A stretch of 57,725 nt of DNA from Muribaculaceae bacterium (GTDB lineage Bacteria; Bacteroidota; Bacteroidia; Bacteroidales; Muribaculaceae). This document shows positions 25,832 through 32,900 of this stretch, one piece after another (the first letter of the stretch is position 1; each line of letters begins with the position of its first letter). Location: contig JAGATN010000046.1 in assembly GCA_017621225.1 (NCBI GenBank), positions 1 through 57,725 of the forward strand, in the 5' to 3' direction. Position numbers and translations under genes: made by a program. Under the pieces are notes generated by a model, which worked only from the letters and a program-made list of their open reading frames with translations, did not search any database and was not told where the DNA came from.

Positions 25832-27400
25832 TTAATCTTTTATTCGTTCATAATCAGTCTTCGAGCCTTTCGATATTTCACGAAGCATAATGCAGATCTC
25901 AGCTGCCAACAGCGCCGTAAACACTGCCGCAAACATCCAGAACGTAACCTGTATGGTGACAGTGGAAATATCGGAAATGGCCGCGCGGGTAGGCATTATG
26001 CCCTCTATGATCCACGGCTGACGACCCACTTCGGCCGTAACCCATCCGCACTCGCTGCAAATCCACACGATGGGAATGGTGGCCATGCCGATCAGCTGCA
26101 CCCAACGGTTTTCGAGCCACTCGTTCTTTCGATAAAGCATCCACAGCATAGCCACGAAGAACAGCAGCAGATAACCGCCAAACAGCACCATGATGTGGAA
26201 TGCATAGAACGTCATTGCCACGGGAGGAATGGCTTCGTAGGGCGAATCGAGATATCCGTAGCCAAAATATTTATAGTTGGCCTTGAGTTGGCTTGCGGCA
26301 GCCGCCATAGCCTCCGCGTTGCCATCTTTCGAAGCCTTGTCGTATGCCCTCAGAGCCATATGGGCCTTCTTGCCAATGGCTATTCGCTCGGCATAGCTAT
26401 CGGTACGTATGGTATCGCCCGCCTCGGTAAGCTCAATGCCGTTAATCAAATCGTTTATACCGGGTACGAACGCGTGCGGATTATGCGTAGCCAAAAACGA
26501 CAAGCCGTAAGGTATGGTGATTTTGGCGATGAACTCGTCCTCGTCGTTCAAAACCGTTTTTTTCGGATTCAGCAAGCCAACAGCCACGATTTCCTGACCG
26601 CACTTGCCATCATAGAGGCCTTCCATTGCGGCAAGCTTCATAGGCTGCACGCGCGCCACATCGACAGCCGATCCGTCGCCCGACCACAACGTGAGCAGTA
26701 TTCCGGCGAATCCAACCCATGCGCCCACTTTCATCGAATCGATAGCAAAGCGGCGATTGCGTTTCTTGAACAAGAACCAGCAACTTACGCCTATCACGAA
26801 CACTCCGGCGAGAGTCCATCCGCTCAGCACGGCATGGAGGAACTTATGAATGGCAACCGGCGAAAGCACCAGGGCAAAGAAATCGTCCATGACGTTACGC
26901 ATCTGAGCCGGATCAAACTCCATGCCCACCGGATATTGCATCCAAGCATTCGCTATCAGAATCCACAAAGCCGACAACGACGCGCCGATGGCCGTAAGCC
27001 ACGTGGCAGTCAGGTGAAAGCCTCGGCTCACCTTTTTCCATCCGAAGAACATTACGGCAATGAATGTCGATTCCATAAAGAACGCCAACAATCCCTCAAT
27101 GGCCAGAGGAGCGCCAAATATGTCGCCCACAAACCAGCTGTAATTCGACCAGTTGGTTCCGAACTCAAACTCCAGGATTATGCCCGTTGCCACGCCTATG
27201 GCAAAGTTTATGCCAAAAAGGAGCATCCAGAATTTAGTAATGGCAAGCCACCTTTCGCTTTTAGTGCGATAATAGATGGTTTCCATAATGGCCACTATCA
27301 CCGATATGCCAAGTGTAAGCGGCACAAACAGCCAATGATACATAGCAGTCAACGCAAATTGCCATCGCGACCAGTCGACCACATTCATTAAGTCATCCAT
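25832..27400 (-). CDS. cydA: Cytochrome bd ubiquinol oxidase subunit I
   Basis: A 522-residue subunit that carries the three haems. The first helix has TAMYHWLFVPLTLG with the haem b595 His near residue 21; AIHKFLHAVLSGW (near 190) carries the haem b558 His; GFGYLD-type and EAIPPVAMTFYAFHIMVLFG segments follow in the C-terminal half with WICSECGWVTAEVGRQPW near residue 455, a strong CydA signature. The Q-loop region (about 250-390) holds SGDGSAVDVARVQPMKLAAMEG. It is preceded by a DUF4492 gene in the same orientation. Confidence 0.95.
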   Translation of the reverse strand: MDDLMNVVDWSRWQFALTAMYHWLFVPLTLGISVIVAIMETIYYRTKSERWLAITKFWMLLFGINFAIGVATGIILEFEFGTNWSNYSWFVGDIFGAPLAIEGLLAFFMESTFIAVMFFGWKKVSRGFHLTATWLTAIGASLSALWILIANAWMQYPVGMEFDPAQMRNVMDDFFALVLSPVAIHKFLHAVLSGWTLAGVFVIGVSCWFLFKKRNRRFAIDSMKVGAWVGFAGILLTLWSGDGSAVDVARVQPMKLAAMEGLYDGKCGQEIVAVGLLNPKKTVLNDEDEFIAKITIPYGLSFLATHNPHAFVPGINDLINGIELTEAGDTIRTDSYAERIAIGKKAHMALRAYDKASKDGNAEAMAAAASQLKANYKYFGYGYLDSPYEAIPPVAMTFYAFHIMVLFGGYLLLFFVAMLWMLYRKNEWLENRWVQLIGMATIPIVWICSECGWVTAEVGRQPWIIEGIMPTRAAISDISTVTIQVTFWMFAAVFTALLAAEICIMLREISKGSKTDYERIKD

Positions 27401-27479
27401 AATTATTTGATTTTATTTTGGTTATTGTCATAAATAAATAGCAGGAAATTCAGATTTAGCAACCGTCATAGCAAAAACG

Positions 27480-27740
27480 TCATCGGCTGTCATCGAGCAA
27501 CGATTGCCTGACCGCATCGGCACGAGCCTCGTCAGTATCATAGTCGCGGCTCAAAACATCGGGAAAGAAAAACAACTTGAATACCAGAAACAATATTGCA
27601 AGCTTTATCAATATCAACGCCCATAACGAACGCCCCACCGTCATTTCGCGGAACCCGTCGCGATAAAAACGATACACTCTCACTGGCCACGCCAACAAAG
27701 GTCGGCGATGCAATCCACCGGTGTTCGACTTCTTGTCCAT
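27480..27740 (-). CDS. DUF4492 family small membrane protein
   Basis: An 86-residue protein from ATG 27740. The motif RVYRFYRDGFREMTVGRSLW (residues 20-39) followed by one membrane helix (ALILIKLAILFLVFKLFFFP) defines DUF4492. Such genes stand upstream of cydAB in many Bacteroidales, so a role in assembly or stability of the bd oxidase is likely, but this is inference. It shares the promoter at 27776-27807; cydA follows after 79 bases. Confidence 0.85.
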   Translation of the reverse strand: MDKKSNTGGLHRRPLLAWPVRVYRFYRDGFREMTVGRSLWALILIKLAILFLVFKLFFFPDVLSRDYDTDEARADAVRQSLLDDSR

Positions 27741-27775
27741 GATATTATAACCCCAATTGTGTTCCTGAGGTTTTG

Positions 27776-27807
27776 CAAAACAAGCAATATTTAACGAATT
27801 AACCAAA
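27776..27807 (-). promoter_or_regulatory. Promoter of the DUF4492-cydAB operon
   Basis: On the minus strand TTTG (27807-27804), 20 bases, then TTGTTTTG (27783-27776), one mismatch from TAnnTTTG. The start codon at 27740 is 35 bases on. No FNR-like site was recognised. Confidence 0.5.
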
Positions 27808-27879
27808 TAAAATGAAAAAATTATGGTCATATCATAACTCGGCAGGCTCAAGCCAATGCGCAGAAGGCACAAAAAACGA

Positions 27880-27914
27880 CGCGCAGTCAAGAGAAACGGT
27901 CTCCCGACTGCGCG
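27880..27914 (-). terminator. Hairpin after the acyltransferase gene
   Basis: CGCGCAGTC (27880-27888) pairs with GACTGCGCG (27906-27914); inside, GAGA and TCTC pair again after a small internal loop. It lies 22 bases beyond the acyltransferase stop on the minus strand, with an A-rich stretch at 27871-27876 that gives U residues in that transcript. Confidence 0.7.
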
Positions 27915-27935
27915 CCTATTTAATACCGTCGTAGA

Positions 27936-29087
27936 TTACAGCACGAACCGACGCAACAAACGCGATTTCATCATGACATAGACCACGGCGTAGCTCAAAA
28001 CCGTAGCGCAAGCAGCGTTAAGCAGCAGACGCGCCCAAGCCGGTAGCCCGGTAGCATACATCACCTCGTAGCCCCACTGCACCAATGAGAAATGGCACAG
28101 ATATACGCCAAACGACATAATGGCCAGCCTGGTGACCAATGGCGACACTTTCACTTGCGAACGTTCGACCCACAAATACACGGGCAGCGTCATCATAAAC
28201 ACGTTAATGCCACAGAACGACCAGAACATTTCAATCAATGCCCAATTTTGGGTAGACATCATCGACGTGTAGCCAATGAACGTTACTATGAATCCGACCA
28301 CAAACATCGGTATGGTAATGACGGCCAGACGCGCGGCGCTGCATCGGATGGGGTTGCGCAGCAGATAATGCGCCAGGATCATATATCCGAGGAATCCCGA
28401 CACGTAGTAGAACGATCCGAAAGCATTCCAACTGCACACGCCCAATATACCCATATTGTCGTAGTTGCCCTGATAGCCTGCCAACGGAGCAAAATATTGT
28501 ATGTACGGCACCAACAGACTGAAGCCCCAGAGATACAGCAACAGGCGTATGTCGCGATTGCTTGCCGTTTCAAGCCAACGGCTCACGATGGGCAGCACCA
28601 TGTAGATGCCAATGAGCATATAGAGATACCACAACGGAATGGTGTCGTAGTTGAAGTTGAGCACCCATGTGTAAAGGTGGTTGATAAGATTGTCGACGTC
28701 GAACGGGCCTACCAATGAGATGTTTTGTGGGTTAGTCCATACGTAATTGTAAGCCAGGAAATTTGCCACGGGGAGCACTATCGACCAAAAAGCCAATGGC
28801 CAAAGCAATCGGCCGATGCGCTTACGATAAAAGCCCATCAACGAATCCTGCTTCACCGGGAAAAGCAACACACCCGTCATCATGGCAAAAAGAGGCACGC
28901 ATGGGCGCACGAGGCTACCTACGAAAGCACCTAAGTTATAACCGGCTTCGTCAACGCCATACATGGCCGTGAAATGGTCGCAACAATGCGACACCACCAC
29001 CAGTACGATTGCAATAACACGCAGGGCATCGATCCACCCTATCGTTTCGCGATGCCTAAAGGCATCATGCACTTTGTTTTGAGTCAT
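27936..29087 (-). CDS. Membrane acyltransferase family 3 (OafA-like)
   Basis: A 383-residue protein with about ten membrane segments. The N-terminal IGWIDALRVIAIVLVVVSHC carries the conserved Arg and His of the acyltransferase-3 family, followed by RPCVPLFAMMTGVLLFP. These enzymes move acyl groups such as acetyl onto surface glycans, peptidoglycan or small molecules. No periplasmic SGNH domain is attached. Context does not indicate the acceptor. It is a single gene with a long leader (about 95 bases) containing a tract of eight C on the coding strand. Confidence 0.85.
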   Translation of the reverse strand: MTQNKVHDAFRHRETIGWIDALRVIAIVLVVVSHCCDHFTAMYGVDEAGYNLGAFVGSLVRPCVPLFAMMTGVLLFPVKQDSLMGFYRKRIGRLLWPLAFWSIVLPVANFLAYNYVWTNPQNISLVGPFDVDNLINHLYTWVLNFNYDTIPLWYLYMLIGIYMVLPIVSRWLETASNRDIRLLLYLWGFSLLVPYIQYFAPLAGYQGNYDNMGILGVCSWNAFGSFYYVSGFLGYMILAHYLLRNPIRCSAARLAVITIPMFVVGFIVTFIGYTSMMSTQNWALIEMFWSFCGINVFMMTLPVYLWVERSQVKVSPLVTRLAIMSFGVYLCHFSLVQWGYEVMYATGLPAWARLLLNAACATVLSYAVVYVMMKSRLLRRFVL

Positions 29088-29189
29088 TGTTTTATTTATT
29101 TAATAAGCATAAACCACGATGATACCGACAATGGGGGGGGAAGCATTGCCACCCGATCATTCGAAATAAATGAGTGCGGTTATATTTTG

Positions 29190-29197
29190 CAAATATA
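29190..29197 (-). promoter_or_regulatory. -7 box for the acyltransferase gene
   Basis: On the minus strand TATATTTG (29197-29190) matches TAnnTTTG about 100 bases before the ATG at 29087. The G8 tract at 29133-29140 would fall in the transcribed leader. No clear -33 TTTG. Confidence 0.4.
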
Positions 29198-29314
29198 AGA
29201 ATAATAGCCTTAATAATATGGATTTCAATGCCATTTTTTACGTCTGTTTTACGTCGCTTCAAAAACGACGAAAAAAATCGCGAAAAAATTCTTTTGCTAT
29301 TTTTTCAAAAAACA

Positions 29315-29346
29315 TTTGGCAGATTAAAAAACAATGCCTACCTTTG
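29315..29346 (+). promoter_or_regulatory. Promoter of the tRNA-Val pair
   Basis: TTTG (29315-29318), 20 bases, TACCTTTG (29339-29346): a perfect match to the Bacteroidetes consensus, ending 19 bases before the first tRNA. Confidence 0.75.
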
Positions 29347-29365
29347 CATCGCTTTAGCAAACCAC

Positions 29366-29440
29366 GGGTGCTTAGCTCAGCTGGTTCAGAGCATCTGCCT
29401 TACAAGCAGAGGGTCGGGGGTTCGAATCCCTCAGCACCCA
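29366..29440 (+). tRNA. tRNA-Val (anticodon TAC), copy 1
   Basis: A 75-nt cloverleaf. Acceptor arms GGGTGCT and AGCACCC pair fully; the anticodon loop CTTACAA gives anticodon TAC (reads GUA); the T-arm holds GGTTCGAATCC. The 3' CCA is encoded (29441-29443). An 11-bp inverted repeat, GCTTTAGCAAA at 29351-29361 and its complement at 29480-29490, encloses this gene and may form a precursor stem. Confidence 0.96.
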
Positions 29441-29512
29441 CCACAGGAAAAAGGAAGCCATAGAGATGGCTTATCACTCTTTGCTAAAGCATAAATCAAT
29501 CTTATCACCTTC

Positions 29513-29587
29513 GGGTGCTTAGCTCAGCTGGTTCAGAGCATCTGCCTTACAAGCAGAGGGTCGGGGGTTCGAATCCCTCAGCACCCA
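29513..29587 (+). tRNA. tRNA-Val (anticodon TAC), copy 2
   Basis: Identical to the first copy over all 75 bases, 72 bases downstream, and probably in the same transcript. Unlike the first, it is followed by CCC rather than CCA, so its CCA end must be added by tRNA nucleotidyltransferase. Confidence 0.96.
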
Positions 29588-29603
29588 CCCATAGGAAACA
29601 ACG

Positions 29604-29634
29604 AAGTCAAGTTCAACAATTTAGAGCTTGACTT
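29604..29634 (+). terminator. Rho-independent terminator of the tRNA-Val operon
   Basis: AAGTCAAG (29604-29611) pairs with CTTGACTT (29627-29634), followed at once by ATTTTTTTATT, a clear U-tract. Confidence 0.8.
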
Positions 29635-29747
29635 ATTTTTTTATTATGCACCCGCATATTGTGGCTCGAGCCCGGAACGCGGCGCATGGTAATAAACCTG
29701 TGTTTAAGGCGCCACGCAGATTGCCGCCATAAATTGAGTTTAGACGT

Positions 29748-29785
29748 ATTCCGAAAACGCTGTAAATTTACAGTAAATTCGGAAT
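29748..29785. repeat. 38-bp nested dyad of unknown role
   Basis: ATTCCGAA (29748-29755) and TTCGGAAT (29778-29785) surround a 14-bp perfect palindrome CTGTAAATTTACAG (29760-29773). All share the same centre, with only two unmatched 4-base blocks. It lies between the tRNA terminator and a cluster of small membrane protein genes. It could be a regulator site, or a hairpin ending the cluster, whose last gene stops at 29841 on the minus strand. Confidence 0.6.
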
Positions 29786-29840
29786 AGGAAATAAATTTAG
29801 CGACTGGGGACAAAGCCTCGTTTGAGCCTCGGGGCCATGC

Positions 29841-30056
29841 TCACGACGCCCAGATGCTTATCAATCCTACAATGCAGCCTATCACTTCGATGGCCAGCCC
29901 TACGAAAATCATAGGCCTGTACTTCGACCGAAGTTCCTGCTTTTGCATATCGGTATGGGCATTATTTTTGTAATCACGATAATACTTGACTCGGCAATAG
30001 CATCGTATCACAACGCCCAACGTGAATATCGCTATGCCTATCCAAAACAAAGTCAT
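29841..30056 (-). CDS. Small two-helix membrane protein, unknown
   Basis: A 71-residue protein from ATG 30056. Helix 1 (FWIGIAIFTLGVVIRCYC) and helix 2 (MIFVGLAIEVIGCIVGLISIW) flank a charged loop (RDYKNNAHTDMQKQELRSKYR). I recognise no family. It is 13 bases after another small membrane protein gene on the same strand and likely co-transcribed with it. An upstream in-frame TTG at 30065 is the alternative start. Confidence 0.6.
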   Translation of the reverse strand: MTLFWIGIAIFTLGVVIRCYCRVKYYRDYKNNAHTDMQKQELRSKYRPMIFVGLAIEVIGCIVGLISIWAS

Positions 30057-30069
30057 AAGTCGCAAACCT

Positions 30070-30300
30070 CTAAATAATCATACCAATTGTAACGGTTATT
30101 AAACCGACTACCATTATAACGGCCCATATCTTTGTAAGCTTCCGCATCTGAGGAGTCAAACGGGAGCCGGGAGCCGAAAAATCGGGACACAATAAACCAT
30201 TGCCGCCCGATTGGCGAAACGCCTTTATGGCAACGAACAATCCGTATGCCGAGCCAATAAGGAGAATGATCAACCCACCGTATATAAGCAGATTAGCCAT
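30070..30300 (-). CDS. Small two-helix membrane protein, unknown
   Basis: A 76-residue protein. Helix 1 is LIYGGLIILLIGSAYGLFVA; the loop contains GNGLLCPDFSAPGSRLTPQM; helix 2 is IWAVIMVVGLITVTIGMII. It has the same topology as the next gene but no obvious sequence identity to it. No family recognised. It lies between the GlsB-like gene and the other two-helix protein, all on the minus strand with short gaps, so a small operon is likely. Confidence 0.6.
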   Translation of the reverse strand: MANLLIYGGLIILLIGSAYGLFVAIKAFRQSGGNGLLCPDFSAPGSRLTPQMRKLTKIWAVIMVVGLITVTIGMII

Positions 30301-30333
30301 AACATCAAAAGCTTACATATGCGCAGCGGAGAG

Positions 30334-30582
30334 CTACGACATTCTTCGACTTATCAATCCGGTGATCCACAGCAATACCACGGCACCGACTACGGCCGTT
30401 ATCAAGCCACCGATTATGCCGCTGCTCGAAATGCCCAAAAGACCAAATATCCAACCTCCGAGCACACCGCCCACTATACCTACTATGAGGTTGACAATTA
30501 TGCCAAAACCACCTCCACGCATAATCTTACCGGCAATAAAGCCGGCAGCCATGCCAATCAAAATGTACCATAAGAAACTCAT
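30334..30582 (-). CDS. GlsB/YeaQ/YmgE family membrane protein
   Basis: An 82-residue protein from ATG 30582. MSFLWYILIGMAAGFIAGKIMRGGGFG is the typical opening (first helix and Gly-rich turn), and NLIVGIVGGVLGGWIFGLLG with two further glycine-rich helices completes the transglycosylase-associated (YeaQ) fold. Members are stress-induced in several bacteria, but the molecular activity is unknown. It is the first gene of a small minus-strand cluster of tiny membrane proteins. Confidence 0.85.
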   Translation of the reverse strand: MSFLWYILIGMAAGFIAGKIMRGGGFGIIVNLIVGIVGGVLGGWIFGLLGISSSGIIGGLITAVVGAVVLLWITGLISRRMS

Positions 30583-30751
30583 ACGTAAACGACATTTATA
30601 GTTAGTATTAAGTAATTTATGCGAGTCGCTTATTCTATTAACATCATATTTGTCGATTAAGTTCATAGGCCACAGGCGATAATGACACCGATTCATACCT
30701 CTCGTAGCGAAAAAACCGACGACGGCGCATACAAAATAGCTGACTTTTCAC

Positions 30752-30759
30752 TATTTTTG
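30752..30759 (+). promoter_or_regulatory. -7 box upstream of a small membrane protein gene
   Basis: TATTTTTG matches TAnnTTTG, 34 bases before the ATG at 30794. No TTTG is seen at -33. Confidence 0.4.
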
Positions 30760-30793
30760 CGACTGAAAACAACAGCCCCCAATACAGAGCATT

Positions 30794-31174
30794 ATGACCG
30801 AACAAATCAGACACCGCCGCCTGCATGCATTCTACAACAGCAAGGTATTGAATGCACTTGCCATAGTGATGGTTGTAGGCCTATCATCATCAATCTGCTA
30901 CAATCTGCTTACATTGCCCTTGATATGCGGAGCTATCGCACTTTTATTGTTTATTGCCTACTCGCTATGGCTGTGGATTAAAAAACCGGCAAAAATAGTG
31001 ATCGACAGTCGGCTTTCAAACATAAGCAGCGCATTTTTATACTATTACCTGATAATTCTTACGATTAAAGCCACCAACGAATGGTGGTATATAGTTCCGT
31101 GCGTATGCGCCATAGCCGTTTTATTCATATGTTTGATAAAACCGAAAGACCAAATGTTTAACATAGTGGAATGA
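30794..31174 (+). CDS. Four-helix membrane protein, unknown
   Basis: A 126-residue protein with four hydrophobic segments (for example LNALAIVMVVGLSSSICYN and LICGAIALLLFIAYSLWLW) and a short basic N-terminus with HRRLHAFY. No family recognised. It precedes a CPBP-family protease by 40 bases on the same strand; the two may be co-transcribed, and CPBP proteins often sit beside small membrane partners, so a functional link is possible but unproven. Confidence 0.6.
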   Translation: MTEQIRHRRLHAFYNSKVLNALAIVMVVGLSSSICYNLLTLPLICGAIALLLFIAYSLWLWIKKPAKIVIDSRLSNISSAFLYYYLIILTIKATNEWWYIVPCVCAIAVLFICLIKPKDQMFNIVE

Positions 31175-31214
31175 TGTAGCCATCAAACGCACTGACACGA
31201 TAAAACCGATCATC

Positions 31215-31991
31215 ATGATTTCCATAAACTCAAAAACCGCGAAAATAATATATGCCATTTTCGCAAGCATAATAGTACACTTTGTCTGGAGAAACACCGT
31301 TGAAGTTACCGACTTTCTCAACATTGCTCGTAGCACGGCATTGGCGCAGTCGATAAGAGCACTGCTTCTCACTGCTTCCGTATTCATTTTGACGGCCATC
31401 GTAATAAAGCCAAAAGAAATATTCTCTTTTCTCGGACTGAATAAAAATATCATTAAAGGCTTCGGAATAGCACTCATTTGCGTGATTCCCTTATATATAA
31501 CGTTCCCCATTTTCGGGAGTCTGAATACCGATGTATCCATTTTCAGGATTTATCACAAGTGCATCATTGCGGGATTTACGGAGGAACTTGTGTGTCGGGC
31601 CTTTATGTTCGGCTTGCTATTCCGTTATGCAAAAACGGGCTTCTTTTGGGCAGTAATGCTTCCGGCCCTTTATTTTGGCTCATTGCACCTTTATCAAGGC
31701 CACGATGCAATTTCGGCACTTGCCGCTTTTGCCGTAACCTTCATCGGCGCGCTATACTTCAGTTGGATGTACGTGGAGTGGGATTTCAATTTATGGGTTC
31801 CAATCGGGCTACATATTCTGATGAACACGGCATGGTTTATTTTTACGATGGAAGGCACGGAAGTTGCCGCCGGAGGCCTGATATCAAACATAGCACGCGT
31901 GGCAAGCATATTCTTGGCCATCGCAATAACGATGTGGCATAAGCGAAGGAGCGCATCAAAGGTCTTCAGCTACCCCATATGGCAGCTCTAA
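31215..31991 (+). CDS. CPBP family intramembrane glutamic protease
   Basis: A 258-residue polytopic protein. The CPBP/Abi active-site motifs are all visible: EELVCR (E123, E124, R128), the FxxxH motif in FGSLHLYQ (H158) and HILMNTAW (H200, N204). These match the Rce1/CPBP fold, which cleaves peptide bonds inside the membrane. Bacterial members take part in bacteriocin processing or immunity or have unknown targets. The substrate may be the neighbouring small membrane protein, but that is speculation. AT content is higher than in the core genes. Confidence 0.85.
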   Translation: MISINSKTAKIIYAIFASIIVHFVWRNTVEVTDFLNIARSTALAQSIRALLLTASVFILTAIVIKPKEIFSFLGLNKNIIKGFGIALICVIPLYITFPIFGSLNTDVSIFRIYHKCIIAGFTEELVCRAFMFGLLFRYAKTGFFWAVMLPALYFGSLHLYQGHDAISALAAFAVTFIGALYFSWMYVEWDFNLWVPIGLHILMNTAWFIFTMEGTEVAAGGLISNIARVASIFLAIAITMWHKRRSASKVFSYPIWQL

Positions 31992-32005
31992 TCTATACCG
32001 TCTTA

Positions 32006-32161
32006 GAAACTGCTTAAAAATGTCTTGTCATTGAGGTCTTTGTCAGCATCTTGTTGATATTTATTCAGTCATTATGGCACCCCATAACTCCTTCATAAAT
32101 ATCAAAAATCTACTTGACAAATCCTCTCAATTCCTTCGACAAATAAATTTAAAACAGTTTC
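32006..32161 (-). mobile_element. MITE-like element 2, 156 bp, TTA target duplication
   Basis: Ends GAAACTGCTTAAAAAT (32006-32021) and, on the other strand from 32161, GAAACTGTTTTAAATT agree at 13 of 16 positions. TTA flanks both sides (32003-32005, 32162-32164). On the minus strand it contains GGAGTTATGGGGTGCCATAA and then TGACTGAAT; this core begins (GTTATGG) at offset 74 from the end, exactly as in the element at 796-957, although the termini differ. No coding capacity. Its right end provides the last codons and stop of the zinc-ribbon gene next door. Confidence 0.75.
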
Positions 32162-32475
32162 TTAAAGTAGATTCGTTGAAATGTCAGCATTGCTATGATT
32201 GCGATGCCACACGCACCAATCAAAGCGGCATACGACAATGATTTGGCCAACCCTAATTTTTGGACAAACAAAAAATACTCAGCCGGTATGGTCGTGCTCA
32301 TAAAGCCTGCAAACAGGCACCATGTAAATGGCATGGGCACTTTAACGAGTGCCAATTCCGCGTTGCAATGATTGCAACGAACCGTATATGACGTGCCATG
32401 CAAAATATAGTTGGAACAAACCTTCGTTGAGACCAAACGATGGCAACAAGGGCATTCCCTCGGTTTTAAATCCAT
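32149..32475 (-). CDS. Zinc-ribbon protein with two membrane helices; 3' end formed by MITE 2
   Basis: A 108-residue protein. The N-terminal half has CPCCHRLV (near residue 8) and CNHCNAE (near 34), an arrangement of two Cys pairs that should bind one zinc ion. Two helices follow (WCLFAGFMSTTIPAEYFLF; LIGACGIAIIAMLTF). The last residues (KKLF) and the stop are read from the terminal repeat of the MITE-like element, which begins at 32161, so the original C-terminus has been replaced. The part lost may be small. Function unknown. Confidence 0.65.
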   Translation of the reverse strand: MDLKPRECPCCHRLVSTKVCSNYILHGTSYTVRCNHCNAELALVKVPMPFTWCLFAGFMSTTIPAEYFLFVQKLGLAKSLSYAALIGACGIAIIAMLTFQRIYFKKLF

Positions 32476-32664
32476 AATTCATTGTTTTTTAAGAACAGCT
32501 CAGACTGATTCGGGCCGTGACGAATGAGCTCGTCATCTTCATCAGAATGACGCATCTCGCCACAAAGATAATCAAAATAAGTCGGCTACCAAACCGGCGG
32601 TAACGACGAGCAAAACGCGCCAGAGAGTCGACAAGACTGAACATATCGCATAGTATAGCGTTAA

Positions 32665-32883
32665 ATGAACAGACGTATGGACTCGATTATCAGAAATAGC
32701 AGAATTTTATTGGAGAAGATGTGTCATGGGTATAAGTACACATACAAAGAACTACAAAAAATATGTGACTTTACCGAGACGCAGCTTTGCTTTGCGATAT
32801 TGTATCTTTTGAAGGATGGAAAAATCCAACAATATCGTGACAATGATGTGATTTACGAGTTGGTGCCGATAAAACGGCATTGA
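32665..32883 (+). CDS. Small winged-helix-like protein
   Basis: A 72-residue protein. YKYTYKELQKICDFTETQLC then FAILYLLKDGKI has the pattern of the winged helix-turn-helix of small Bacteroidetes proteins such as DUF2582 (recognition helix followed by a beta-wing, here QQYRDNDVIYELV). A DNA-binding role is plausible. It is followed by a Bcr/CflA-type exporter after 17 bases and could be its regulator. ATG 32677 (MDSIIRN) is an alternative start. Confidence 0.55.
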   Translation: MNRRMDSIIRNSRILLEKMCHGYKYTYKELQKICDFTETQLCFAILYLLKDGKIQQYRDNDVIYELVPIKRH

Positions 32884-32900
32884 CATAAACAAGCGCAACG

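Noticed and set aside
25649-27391. Long plus-strand open frame opposite cydB/cydA (580 codons)
   Set aside because: It lies antisense to cydA and the 5' part of cydB, has a composition rich in His/Arg/Gln typical of the complement of a membrane protein gene, and no recognisable domain.
29366-29587. tRNA-Val pair as an attachment site for an integrated element
   Set aside because: The repeat is an entire duplicated tRNA only 72 bases away, with no integrase nearby; tandem duplication explains it.
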